The notes under the pieces are model-generated. The model saw nothing but the letters and a program-made list of their open reading frames with translations. It was not told the origin of the DNA and ran no database searches. The position numbers were made by a program, and so were the translations under genes. A stretch of DNA of 64,000 nt, from contig JABRWB010000032.1 in the NCBI GenBank assembly GCA_039961635.1, positions 19,955 to 83,954 of the forward strand, written 5' to 3'. Positions 49,188 through 57,599 of this stretch are shown in pieces; within the stretch, counting starts at the first letter, position 1; each line of letters begins with the position of its first letter. The stretch is from a bacterium. Its GTDB lineage: Bacteria > 4484-113 > JAGGVC01.

Positions 49188-51683
49188 CTACTTGTATCCG
49201 CCAGCCAAGTACAGCGCAAGCTGATCCTTTCCATTCGGGTCACGAGGGTCGCCCGACTGGCCGCCGGGGAGCACACTGAGGAAATACGCGCCGCCCGCAG
49301 CGTTGCCCGCCGCATTCGACGAGTAATCGTCGTCCAGGCATCCCGGCGACATTATCACCCGCATCGACGGCCCGAAATCCTGGACAAATGCGCCATCCGA
49401 ATTCAAAGAGCTTGCGCCCTGCCAGACCGTGTCGTTTCCGCCGGGAGACGGAACCAGCCCGGGCGCATACATCCCGATGAACGGCACCGGGTAAGTCAAG
49501 TCCATCAGGTGCATCTTGTCCCAACGCCAGGGGGCATCGGGGCCGAACTTCTTTTCGAGCGTGGAGGCAGCGTATTCGAGGGCATCCGCGAGGATCGCCG
49601 GCGCGTCCTCGATCTGCTCCGTTTTCGGATCGTCCCACAGCGCGCCCAGGTTGCGCCCGTAGTCCAGCCCGCCGTGCCAGACGCGCTCCGATGTCGAGCC
49701 CCAGCCGCGGCTGCGCAGCAGCCTGTCCGAAACGTTCGCGAGCATCAGGTAGGCGACCGCCGCGCCCGCGCTGTCCGTGCTGCAATAGCCGTCCCAGTTC
49801 TTCAGCATGTCGTACGCGACGCGCGCGGGATTGTCCGCTGCGCCTGGCGCGTAATCCGCCGCGTCCAGCGTTTCGATCACGAAGTCGCGGAATCCGGCGC
49901 CCAGCTGGGAATACGTGTCGCACTGGATGCGCGCGACGTCCAAGCGCGATATTTTGCCGCGCGATTTTGCTTCCTCGATTAGGTCACCGATGCGCTTGGC
50001 GCGGTGGCCGTACGAGCGGTAGCCGCCTAGCTCCAAATCCCAGGTGAATTTCCCTATTGTCAACCCGCCGCCGGACAAATCGACTTTGTATTCGGGGCCG
50101 ATTGCCTGGTTTGCCGACACGATGAACCCCGATTGAGCCACACGCGAAACAGGAAGTTCGTCCGTCGTAATCCATTCCGGCCATTCCACGCTTTGCGATT
50201 CGCCCGAAACCGGCGCGGCTCCATCGTATTTCCTTTTCGGATATTTGCCCGTCGGGAAATATGCGATGTTTCCATCCTTATCGCAATAAATCAAATTCTG
50301 GGATGTGGTCAATTCGCGAATCGCCGAGCGGAATTCGTCAATATTTTTCGCCTTGTTCATCGCCAGGAACGCCGCGCCTTCGCGGTCGGGAAACATTCCC
50401 ACCCACTTGAGGACTATGACCGAGCCGCCCTCTTCCTTGAACATAACCGGCCCCGCTTCGGTGTAAAGCACGGTTTCGGTTTTCGTCCGGCGTCCCTTCA
50501 TGTCGGTGATTTCGAACGACTCGTCGCGTGCGAGAAACCTCTTCCAGCCGTTCCTGGTTAAATACTCTTTGTCCGCGATGCGCCAGCCGTCGCCGCCGAG
50601 AATTGCGGACAGCTCGCCCGATTGCAACGATTCGACTGAAATGTCCGGGGACGGAGACGCCGCGTTCCGCACTTGGTATCGAATCGCGTCCGCGTTGTCG
50701 CCTCCGAGCGCGGTGATTCCCCACGCGATATCATTCGTCGCGCCGATTACAATCGCGGGGACGCCGGGCACGGTCATTCCGCGCGCGTCGTAGTCCGGCG
50801 CGGTCAACCGCATTTCGTACCATATCGGCGGATAGGTCAAATCCAGATGCGGATCGCTTGCGATTACGGGCAATCCGTCCTCTGTCAGCTTGCCCGAAAT
50901 CACGAAGCAGTTGCTTCCTCGAAGCGTGGAGTCCGGTTCGAAGCTCCCCAGTCCGGGGCTTGGAGCTTCTCCGGGAATAATTTTTAAATCCTGGGCTTCA
51001 TAGCCTGTTCGATGCAAGTACGCCAAATCATCAGGCGAAATATGGTACGCAATCCCCTCCAGCGGCGAGAGATCAACCAGCTTCAGCAGCGCCGGGTCGG
51101 TCTTCGGCCTTCTGTACTCGTTGTCTATAGTCGTGAAGTAATCCTCCATCAGCATCCAGCTCATTACGCGCGCGCAGACAAGCGAATCGGAGTTCGTCCA
51201 TTTCCGCGGCGGGCCGGTGAGCGCGAATTCCATCGGCAGCTGCGCGCAGTGCGAGATGTAGAAATTGACGCCCTCGGTGTAGGCGGAAAGCGCCGCGATT
51301 TCGTCCGGCTTGAGCAACTCAAGGCTTGCATCCGCTACCGCGCCCAGCCGCAGCCTGCGCATCAACCTGTCGGATTCGAGCCGCTCCTCGCCCGCCCATC
51401 CCGCAAGCTCGCCGCGGCCCAGCCTGCGCGTCACGTCCAGCTGCACGAGGCGATGGTACGCGTGCATGTATCCCGCGCCGAAGAAGCAGGCGTCGAGCGA
51501 CGGCGCGGTGATATGCGGCACGCCGTAACTGTCGAGCGTGATCGCGACGTTCTTGAACGGCGCGCCGGAAGGCAGGTCTATCCTGCGGACGGATGCGGCG
51601 TCGGCCTGGGAAGCCGCGGGCGCGGCGAATGCGAGCGCGAAAAGCGCGGCGGCGGCGAAAAGCGCGGCGAATCGGTTACCCAT
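49188..51683 (-). CDS. Secreted penicillin-acylase-family (S45) Ntn hydrolase
   Basis: An 831-residue precursor: signal peptide (MGNRFAALFAAAALFALAFAA), alpha-subunit region (about 30-250), a linker, and a beta subunit that would start at the serine of GSNCFVISG (about residue 262) after autocatalytic cleavage. The following GLPVIASDPHLDLTYPPIWYEMRL is the family's substrate-pocket segment. Members hydrolyse penicillins, acyl-homoserine lactones or other amides; the substrate here is unknown. ATG 51683 lies 8 bases after TACAAT. It follows the membrane-protein block in the same direction, with a terminator after it. Confidence 0.9.
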   Translation of the reverse strand: MGNRFAALFAAAALFALAFAAPAASQADAASVRRIDLPSGAPFKNVAITLDSYGVPHITAPSLDACFFGAGYMHAYHRLVQLDVTRRLGRGELAGWAGEERLESDRLMRRLRLGAVADASLELLKPDEIAALSAYTEGVNFYISHCAQLPMEFALTGPPRKWTNSDSLVCARVMSWMLMEDYFTTIDNEYRRPKTDPALLKLVDLSPLEGIAYHISPDDLAYLHRTGYEAQDLKIIPGEAPSPGLGSFEPDSTLRGSNCFVISGKLTEDGLPVIASDPHLDLTYPPIWYEMRLTAPDYDARGMTVPGVPAIVIGATNDIAWGITALGGDNADAIRYQVRNAASPSPDISVESLQSGELSAILGGDGWRIADKEYLTRNGWKRFLARDESFEITDMKGRRTKTETVLYTEAGPVMFKEEGGSVIVLKWVGMFPDREGAAFLAMNKAKNIDEFRSAIRELTTSQNLIYCDKDGNIAYFPTGKYPKRKYDGAAPVSGESQSVEWPEWITTDELPVSRVAQSGFIVSANQAIGPEYKVDLSGGGLTIGKFTWDLELGGYRSYGHRAKRIGDLIEEAKSRGKISRLDVARIQCDTYSQLGAGFRDFVIETLDAADYAPGAADNPARVAYDMLKNWDGYCSTDSAGAAVAYLMLANVSDRLLRSRGWGSTSERVWHGGLDYGRNLGALWDDPKTEQIEDAPAILADALEYAASTLEKKFGPDAPWRWDKMHLMDLTYPVPFIGMYAPGLVPSPGGNDTVWQGASSLNSDGAFVQDFGPSMRVIMSPGCLDDDYSSNAAGNAAGGAYFLSVLPGGQSGDPRDPNGKDQLALYLAGGYK

Positions 51684-51691
51684 GGGCGGGT

Positions 51692-51697
51692 ATTGTA
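51692..51697 (-). promoter_or_regulatory. -10 element of the acylase gene
   Basis: TACAAT on the minus strand, 8 bases before ATG 51683; a start at or just before the codon is implied. Confidence 0.45.
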
Positions 51698-51781
51698 ATG
51701 CAAGGCCGCAAAAATGCGCGCTTGCCCAAGCTGCGCGCCGCGCGCGTGAAAAATCCAAGCGCGCAAAGCCGGCCTCGTCGC

Positions 51782-52501
51782 CTAGCTTAAATTTATGCCG
51801 AACGCCTTGAGCCAGTCGAACAGCAGAAACTGGGTACGGCCGATGAGAAGGCTCATGCGCGCCATCACGGTGTATCCGAACGCCGCGCCGAAAGTTATCA
51901 TGAGAACCCAGATGCCGACGCGCGAAACCGAAAGCACGACGCCGCGGTGCTCGATGCTGAAAAAGAAGTAAACGAGCACGCAGAATGTGCCTATCATCAG
52001 TATAAGCGTGTTGATTCCTCCCGCGATTGCGGGCACACCCGCAGCGTCCTTGAATGCGATGGCCGCGGTTGCCGCGACCAATTGCGGCAGGATCACGCCG
52101 TTGATGACCATCGGAAGGTTGATGCCCGCATAGCCGCCGATGTAAAAAGCGAAGCTCCAGCGCGATAACCACGAAAACTTTGGAATAAGGCGCATAAGGA
52201 TGAAAATGCCCAGCAGCGCGGGAATGATCACCCAGAAATTCGGATCGGGAAAAGTGACGATGTCCGGATTAACGGGATCCGGTGGATTCGGCGGCCCCAG
52301 CGGCGGATAAAGCCGCTCGATCAGCTTCGGGCGCATGAAGTTGAAAAACTGAATGTTAACGTAATATCCGATGGCCACGCCCAGATAAAGGTGCTCGCCG
52401 AATTTGAAAAACGGATTGTCCTTGAAAATGAAACTGAACATCATCAAGGTCAGGAATCCGGCGATAATGATCCCAACTTTTTCCAGCAATTCGGGGCTCA
52501 T
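51782..52501 (-). CDS. Polytopic membrane protein of the MutL/DUF6754 locus (a)
   Basis: A 239-residue integral membrane protein with about six hydrophobic segments (near 9-29, 38-58, 88-107, 115-140, 160-182 and 190-212) and a proline-rich loop (PPLGPPNPPDPVNPD) after the second. No family name recognised. Its ATG lies within an ATGA overlap with the preceding gene and has GGAGGAGG upstream, so it is co-translated with the cluster. It ends the block; the acylase gene follows after 98 bases. Confidence 0.75.
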   Translation of the reverse strand: MSPELLEKVGIIIAGFLTLMMFSFIFKDNPFFKFGEHLYLGVAIGYYVNIQFFNFMRPKLIERLYPPLGPPNPPDPVNPDIVTFPDPNFWVIIPALLGIFILMRLIPKFSWLSRWSFAFYIGGYAGINLPMVINGVILPQLVAATAAIAFKDAAGVPAIAGGINTLILMIGTFCVLVYFFFSIEHRGVVLSVSRVGIWVLMITFGAAFGYTVMARMSLLIGRTQFLLFDWLKAFGINLS

Positions 52502-53340
52502 TTGGCACCTCCTCCGCGCAACACCGTTATGTAGCCGATGTTGGCGAGTATTATTGCGAGCACCAGGATGACGTGCACTATGCTCTGCGCATCCATTCCC
52601 GCCGTCGCGAGATCGGGCTTGCCGGTAAGAACCTCATATTCCGCTGCGCCGCGCAGCCCGCCGATCAACCCCGTTATCTGCCCGCTGTTCAAATAAGGGT
52701 AATACTGCGACGCCGAAACCGCGGTGCATCCGATCGCCAGCGGGAATCCGTAGTTCTTCTGGCCGTAAACAATCCACCAGTCAACAGTGTTTCCGGCTCC
52801 GATTTCGACCATGTAATCCAGATTTTTCGTGCTGTTCAAATCCCTTAGAATCGGCATGGTGGAGGTAGCGTTGCCGAACATGTCGGTCGGGAACGTGGCC
52901 TTGAGATCTTGACCCGCGCCGAGAATCACCGCCGTGCCTCCCGGCTTGTAGCCGAGATTCACGTAGTTTTCGCCTTCCTTCAGCGACTTGCCGTTATCAC
53001 CGAATTCCTTCGACACTTTGTGGAAGGCCTCAACTATCAGATTCGGCCCGCCCGGCCAAAGCGTCATCGCGATAACGCGCAAGTCCTTCTCGAAGCAATG
53101 CCGCATAATGGCGACCGACATCGGTTGCAGCTCCGGCTGGCTGGCGGGGTCGTAGTCCATCGCAATCCAAACGTGCGAACCGGGCGGCAGCTTGTCTATG
53201 TCGTCGAACACGGCTTGAACTTCCTTTGACGGAAGTATCGGCAGGCCCATCGGCTTGAGCAGCGGTATGATTATTCCCAGAGCGATCACCAGGTAAATGA
53301 ACCGGCGGTCGAGTTTCAGAAACGCCTTCCAGAATCCCAT
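52498..53340 (-). CDS. Membrane-anchored protein of the MutL/DUF6754 locus (b)
   Basis: A 280-residue protein with a membrane segment at each end (about 14-32 and 257-276) and an alpha/beta domain of about 220 residues between them, predicted outside the cytoplasm. Recognisable stretches are VWIAMDYDPASQPELQPM, YVNLGYKPGGTAVILG and DYMVEIGAGNTVDWW; I cannot assign a family. ATG 53340 overlaps the preceding stop codon by one base; a GTG one codon upstream is possible. GGAGG lies upstream. Confidence 0.75.
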   Translation of the reverse strand: MGFWKAFLKLDRRFIYLVIALGIIIPLLKPMGLPILPSKEVQAVFDDIDKLPPGSHVWIAMDYDPASQPELQPMSVAIMRHCFEKDLRVIAMTLWPGGPNLIVEAFHKVSKEFGDNGKSLKEGENYVNLGYKPGGTAVILGAGQDLKATFPTDMFGNATSTMPILRDLNSTKNLDYMVEIGAGNTVDWWIVYGQKNYGFPLAIGCTAVSASQYYPYLNSGQITGLIGGLRGAAEYEVLTGKPDLATAGMDAQSIVHVILVLAIILANIGYITVLRGGGAK

Positions 53341-54029
53341 CACTCGCCACCTCCCATATAGGTACGCTCAATTCCGAAAAGTATTCGAAGTGCGATCGCG
53401 ACCTGGGATAGTCCCACGCCGAGCATTATTCCTCTCTGTCCCGCCGTGTTGAGCACGTCGAGAATCCACGAAGAGACCACGCTGAACGGGTGTATGTCAG
53501 CGCCGGCGGCCGATTTGATCGTCCACATCGCCTCGCCGATCGGGACTCGTCCAAGCATCACCAAAATTGCCGCGATAAGCAGCATCGTCGCCTCGGGATT
53601 GCGCGCGCGAAATGCGCGGAACGCCGCGGAAGCGACGAAAAATCCCAATATCGCGAACATCGTGGATTGCATCGGCACCATCAGATTCACGTACATCCAG
53701 TGGAATCCCGTGCCTTGCTCCATCGGAGTCCCCGTCTCCGCCCTGAATCCCGAAACGAATCCCGTGATCATCATCACCAGGAATGCGCCGTAGGTGACGA
53801 AGCTGAACGCGAATCCCGGCTTCCGGCGCTTGATTTTGTTCCAGTGGTAGTGAAGAAGCGAAAGGATGCCGAGGATCATCACGAATCCCGAAATGATGAT
53901 GACCCAGTCGATGAACAGGTTGTAAACAGTTTCGGATACGGGATGCGGGACGTAGTACCGGATGAGCATGATCATGCCCATCACGAAGGCTATGATTATC
54001 GGCAGCTGTTTTCTGAAAAAGGTTCCCAT
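53340..54029 (-). CDS. Polytopic membrane protein of the MutL/DUF6754 locus (c)
   Basis: A 229-residue integral membrane protein with about six hydrophobic segments and a basic loop (WNKIKRRKPG) after the second. A motif GTGFHWMYVNLMVPMQSTMFA lies mid-protein. No family recognised. AGGAGG precedes ATG 54029, which lies 9 bases after the DUF6754-like gene, and its end overlaps the next gene, so genes a, b, c and the DUF6754-like gene form a tight unit. Confidence 0.75.
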   Translation of the reverse strand: MGTFFRKQLPIIIAFVMGMIMLIRYYVPHPVSETVYNLFIDWVIIISGFVMILGILSLLHYHWNKIKRRKPGFAFSFVTYGAFLVMMITGFVSGFRAETGTPMEQGTGFHWMYVNLMVPMQSTMFAILGFFVASAAFRAFRARNPEATMLLIAAILVMLGRVPIGEAMWTIKSAAGADIHPFSVVSSWILDVLNTAGQRGIMLGVGLSQVAIALRILFGIERTYMGGGE

Positions 54030-54038
54030 TGCCGCCTC

Positions 54039-55652
54039 CTATAGCGCCGTGAAAATATGCTGGATGAAATTGAACGCCGGATTGGAAAGCCAAACCCCAA
54101 GGCTCGCCAAAAGCGTTCCGAGGAGGATTACGAGCATCAACAAAAGCTTGCCGATGTCCTGCCCCTTGAGGCTTCCCAAAAGAAGCGGCTCGCGGGACAG
54201 GTACGCGCTTGCAGCGTAAAGCTCCTCGCCTATCAACGTGTAATCGCACGCGGTGATGAAAAACGGAAGCTGCGCCAGCGAGTCCGTTCCGGCGATCTGG
54301 ATCGCCCCGGTCATCGCACCCGTCTCCGCGAGCAGGAGAGACTCGGCGTAGTAGTAACCCATAAAGAAATTCGCCGCGGGCTTGTCGCGCAACATAATTC
54401 CGTTCACGCTGGCCGTGTAACTGAACTGGTCTTCGGTGAGGAAGAACACGCTGTCCTCGTTGTAATTCTCGGGACGTCCGGCCTCGGTATACGCGGCCTT
54501 GACAGTTTCCTGGTTCACCGTCATCACGACCGGGTCGCGGCAGGGCACGATCAGTCCGCTGTCGTACTCCGCGATTTTCTTGGATACTTCACCCAAAATG
54601 TTTATCGCCGCGAGGGTCGCGAGATCGGCAAGCGTCGTCATTCCCGTAAGGTAAAGAATCGGCTTGCCCATTTCGGTGGCGCGGCCTATCGCTTCGTCCA
54701 CCGCTTCGAGTCCGTTTATCCTTCTGATGAACAACGTTTTGTCTTTTCGGGCGCGTGCTATGAACAGCAGTACCACGGTGCCGAATAATATTCCGAAAAC
54801 GAGATTGTTCGTTTTGACGGGGTTGTACCAACCGGTTTTTGTTGTCGCTTGGTAAGTTTCGGGAAAGACATAGATTGCAGCCTTCGCTTCGTTCCACGCG
54901 GATTCGGCCTGCTGTTTTGTGTAACCAAGGCCGGCAATCTGCGCCTTTATATCTTCAACGGCCTGCTCAAGTTCCGCGACTTTGTCCGGCCGGTTCTTTT
55001 TGGCTTTTTCCACTCCAAGGTCGTGGCGCGCCAGAACCAGGCTTTCTTCCAAACCGATGTAATTGTAATAATCGCCGCGGGCTTTGGCGTACATCTGCTC
55101 CGTTTCCGGGGGGACGACTCCGATTTGCAGGCTAACCGTTGTTCCCGGCTCCAGATCGCTTAGTTCGACGCGTTTTCGTTTGCTCAACTTTTCTTCGTCG
55201 AATCCCCAGTACTGCGGGAAGGCGGCCATCGTTTCCTTGGGTTTTGCGATCGGGCCGAACTCGAGGATTTCCTTGCCGTCGCGCACCAAAACGTAATGAT
55301 GTCTGAATGCGCCCTTGGAAAGCTCTTCTTCGGTCGGCGTGAAATCGAAGCCGGTGAAATCCCAGCTGAAAACAAGCGTTTCCCCCGCGTCGTTGGGCAA
55401 GTCTACGAATTGAATGTCATCCGGCAGCGGCACGCTTGAAGGATCGAAAGCGGGCTCCGGCGGCGCTTCCGCAACGGCTGCGGGAGCTTCCGAATCCGTG
55501 GCAGCCTCCTCCGGCTCCGCGCCGGTTTCGCCCTCCGGCGCGCTCTCGGAGGCCGCTTCCTCCGGCGGCGCGGCAGCCTCCTGCGCGACGAGCGACGCAG
55601 AGAGCGCAAATCCCAGCGTCAACATCAAGAACACGGCAAGTAATCGCTTCAC
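54039..55652 (-). CDS. DUF6754-like exported membrane protein with Fn3-like domain
   Basis: A 537-residue protein in four parts: signal peptide (about 1-24); a Pro/Glu/Ala-rich linker (about 25-70); a fibronectin-III-like beta domain (about 75-180, SWDFTGFDF to SLQIGVVPP) plus a helical region; then a membrane segment (about 258-277) and a C-terminal domain with GLEAVDEAIGRATEMG, SGLIVPCRDPVVMT, KPAANFFMGYYYAESLLLAE and FITACDYTLIGEELYAASAY, ending in another hydrophobic segment. The C-terminal part matches my recollection of DUF6754, which has no known function. GTG 55652 is preceded by GGGGAG at 5 bases. Confidence 0.75.
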   Translation of the reverse strand: MKRLLAVFLMLTLGFALSASLVAQEAAAPPEEAASESAPEGETGAEPEEAATDSEAPAAVAEAPPEPAFDPSSVPLPDDIQFVDLPNDAGETLVFSWDFTGFDFTPTEEELSKGAFRHHYVLVRDGKEILEFGPIAKPKETMAAFPQYWGFDEEKLSKRKRVELSDLEPGTTVSLQIGVVPPETEQMYAKARGDYYNYIGLEESLVLARHDLGVEKAKKNRPDKVAELEQAVEDIKAQIAGLGYTKQQAESAWNEAKAAIYVFPETYQATTKTGWYNPVKTNNLVFGILFGTVVLLFIARARKDKTLFIRRINGLEAVDEAIGRATEMGKPILYLTGMTTLADLATLAAINILGEVSKKIAEYDSGLIVPCRDPVVMTVNQETVKAAYTEAGRPENYNEDSVFFLTEDQFSYTASVNGIMLRDKPAANFFMGYYYAESLLLAETGAMTGAIQIAGTDSLAQLPFFITACDYTLIGEELYAASAYLSREPLLLGSLKGQDIGKLLLMLVILLGTLLASLGVWLSNPAFNFIQHIFTAL

Positions 55653-55734
55653 CGCACTCCCCTTTCCGGAGGGCGCGTCGCGCCGCCGTCGCGCCATCCG
55701 CGCGCCCGGCGGACAAAGCCGCTGCCGCTCCGCG

Positions 55735-56868
55735 TCAGTCTTCTATTGTCTCGACGTTGGCGCGGGGAATGATTACTCCCTTGCCGTCGCCGAAATCGAC
55801 TTCAAGTATACGGACTTTGGTCTCGCTTTCAACGCGCGCCAGCTCGTGCGGAAGAGATTTGACCACTCCGATTTCCCCGAAATAGGGTTCGCGGATGACG
55901 CGCACCGGGTCTCCCGGCTTGAGCCATTTTTCGGATTCGACAGGCGCTTCCTCCGCGCCGTCGTCGCCCGCCTCGAACGGAATGATGATCTCCGGCCGGA
56001 TGACGCCCGCGCGTATCTGCGTCGCGCCGCTGATGCTCGCGCGCTTGCCTTGGCGCGCAACCAGGATATCGAAGCTCTTTTTCGCCATCGGGATCGCGCC
56101 GAATCCTTCCGTGACGACGAGCGTCGTTCCAAGCTGCTCGGTTCCGGTAATCGCCACACCCAAATCCCTGCCCAGCACGTCGCGCAGGTCTTTGTCGTGA
56201 AACCCGCCGGCGACGACTCCCACCACTCCAAGCTCACGAGCCCGCTTGAATGCGCCGGCGGTGATAAGCGAGCCGCCGACAAGGATCTTGCCCTTGTGTT
56301 CCGGTTTGACCAAGTTTTCCGATAGTTCCTTGTCGGGCGAATCCACGACGACCACCAGCTCGCCGTTTGCCTCGCCGCCGATTCCGAAAATGCCTTGGAT
56401 GAATGTCGCCTGCGCTTCCATCACGACGCCCGTTTCGGGAATGACTTCGACAACCGTGCCGTCAATATACGCGTGAATTTCAACCGGTACAGGCGGCTCG
56501 CGCAGGATCACCTGGCCGGTCGTCTCGCTTATGCGCTCGACGAATCCTTTGATGGGGGAGCGTACGATGGTTTTCAGGAAAGCGAGGCCGAGCAGCGGCT
56601 TGTTTTGCGCGATGGGCTCGTTTTGTTCAACCGGATCGCCCTCCTTCTTGAGCATGTAATCCATGATCTCGTCGGGCGTGATCGACAGCTGGTTGATCAC
56701 GTTGATCGTCTGCACTCCGCCGGGAAGTTCGGTGCGCGCGACCACAGTATCGGCCGACAGCCTTTGGCCTTTCTCGACCACCACCTTTCCCTTAAGCGGA
56801 AGCGCCCGCTCGCGGCGAATCGTCGTACGTTTCGTTACCCGGAGACCGGGCGTGTAAGCATGCGCCAA
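55735..56868 (-). CDS. KOW-motif, barrel-domain protein of the MutL/DUF6754 locus
   Basis: A 377-residue soluble protein with no signal peptide. The N-terminal half (about 1-165) looks like a barrel-sandwich or biotinyl-lipoyl-like fold (KGKVVVEKGQRLSADTVVAR, then IVRSPIKGFVERISETTGQVILREPP, and AYIDGTVVEVIPETGVVMEAQ). A Gly-rich alpha/beta segment follows (ILVGGSLITAGAFKRA). The C-terminus is a KOW-like unit (KPGDPVRVIREPYFGEIGVV). Family not named. TTG 56868 has GGAG 7 bases upstream. It lies between the DUF6754-like and DUF4013-like genes. Confidence 0.75.
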   Translation of the reverse strand: MAHAYTPGLRVTKRTTIRRERALPLKGKVVVEKGQRLSADTVVARTELPGGVQTINVINQLSITPDEIMDYMLKKEGDPVEQNEPIAQNKPLLGLAFLKTIVRSPIKGFVERISETTGQVILREPPVPVEIHAYIDGTVVEVIPETGVVMEAQATFIQGIFGIGGEANGELVVVVDSPDKELSENLVKPEHKGKILVGGSLITAGAFKRARELGVVGVVAGGFHDKDLRDVLGRDLGVAITGTEQLGTTLVVTEGFGAIPMAKKSFDILVARQGKRASISGATQIRAGVIRPEIIIPFEAGDDGAEEAPVESEKWLKPGDPVRVIREPYFGEIGVVKSLPHELARVESETKVRILEVDFGDGKGVIIPRANVETIED

Positions 56869-56917
56869 GCTTTAACTCCGATGACTTAAATCCCTAAATC
56901 TGCGGTAATGCCGATTC

Positions 56918-57526
56918 CTAAAATGCGGCATCCTTCTGCGTTTCATACTGACTTGCGATGATCAGATAACCCCAGGGAAGGGTAACGATCATCCCGATGC
57001 CGAATACGATTCCGCCAAGGCTGGCCATGATTCCGCCTACCAAAATGCAAAGAATCCAGTTTCCAACGGCGGCCTTGAAAGCCCCGAAGGACCACTTGAG
57101 TGCGTCCACTGCACCGGCGTTTTTGTCGATGACCTTGAACAAGCCGGGGTAGGCGAAAAATACGAATACCAAATATGCCAGACTACCCAGTATTGGAATC
57201 AAATTCACGAGACCTACCAGCAAAAGGATGATTACGTAAAGGAACGCGCTGCCGAAACAGTCCCATGCGTTGAACAGATCGCCTATTTCGGCCTTCTCAC
57301 CTCTTGCGGTTTTCAGAAGCCCCCTGATATAGCCTGCTATGAATCCGATGTTTGCAATCGGAATCCAAGCGACCAATACGAACACAAGTGTGAAAACAAC
57401 CAGATTGCCGAGGTTCGAAGTCCAAAGCGAAGTTCCCTTTCCGAACAGCGTGCCGAAATCCACCGCCGCCGGCGCGGCCGGTGCGGGCTGCTGGTTGAAA
57501 CCGCCCTGCTGACCAGTATTTTCCAT
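56918..57526 (-). CDS. DUF4013-like integral membrane protein
   Basis: A 202-residue protein: a Gln/Pro/Ala-rich cytoplasmic N-terminus (about 1-22) and four to five membrane segments, with GLLKTARGEKAEIGDLFNAWD and NAGAVDALKWSFGAFKAAVGNW between them. The repeat of amphipathic helix plus paired membrane segments resembles DUF4013 and related glycerophosphoryl-diester-phosphodiesterase-like membrane domains. Function unknown. GGGAGG precedes ATG 57526. Lies between the MutL-type ATPase and KOW genes. Confidence 0.7.
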   Translation of the reverse strand: MENTGQQGGFNQQPAPAAPAAVDFGTLFGKGTSLWTSNLGNLVVFTLVFVLVAWIPIANIGFIAGYIRGLLKTARGEKAEIGDLFNAWDCFGSAFLYVIILLLVGLVNLIPILGSLAYLVFVFFAYPGLFKVIDKNAGAVDALKWSFGAFKAAVGNWILCILVGGIMASLGGIVFGIGMIVTLPWGYLIIASQYETQKDAAF

Positions 57527-57599
57527 CTTGAAAACCTCCCCGATTCGAAATTTCCTTCACATCACAACGGCCCGGTGGCCGGTTATGCCCAGTTCTAAA

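Noticed and set aside
51684..52172. Extended N-terminus of the acylase reading through the upstream membrane-protein gene
   Set aside because: The segment is arginine-rich, overlaps another gene, and hides the signal peptide at ATG 51683, which follows a -10 element.
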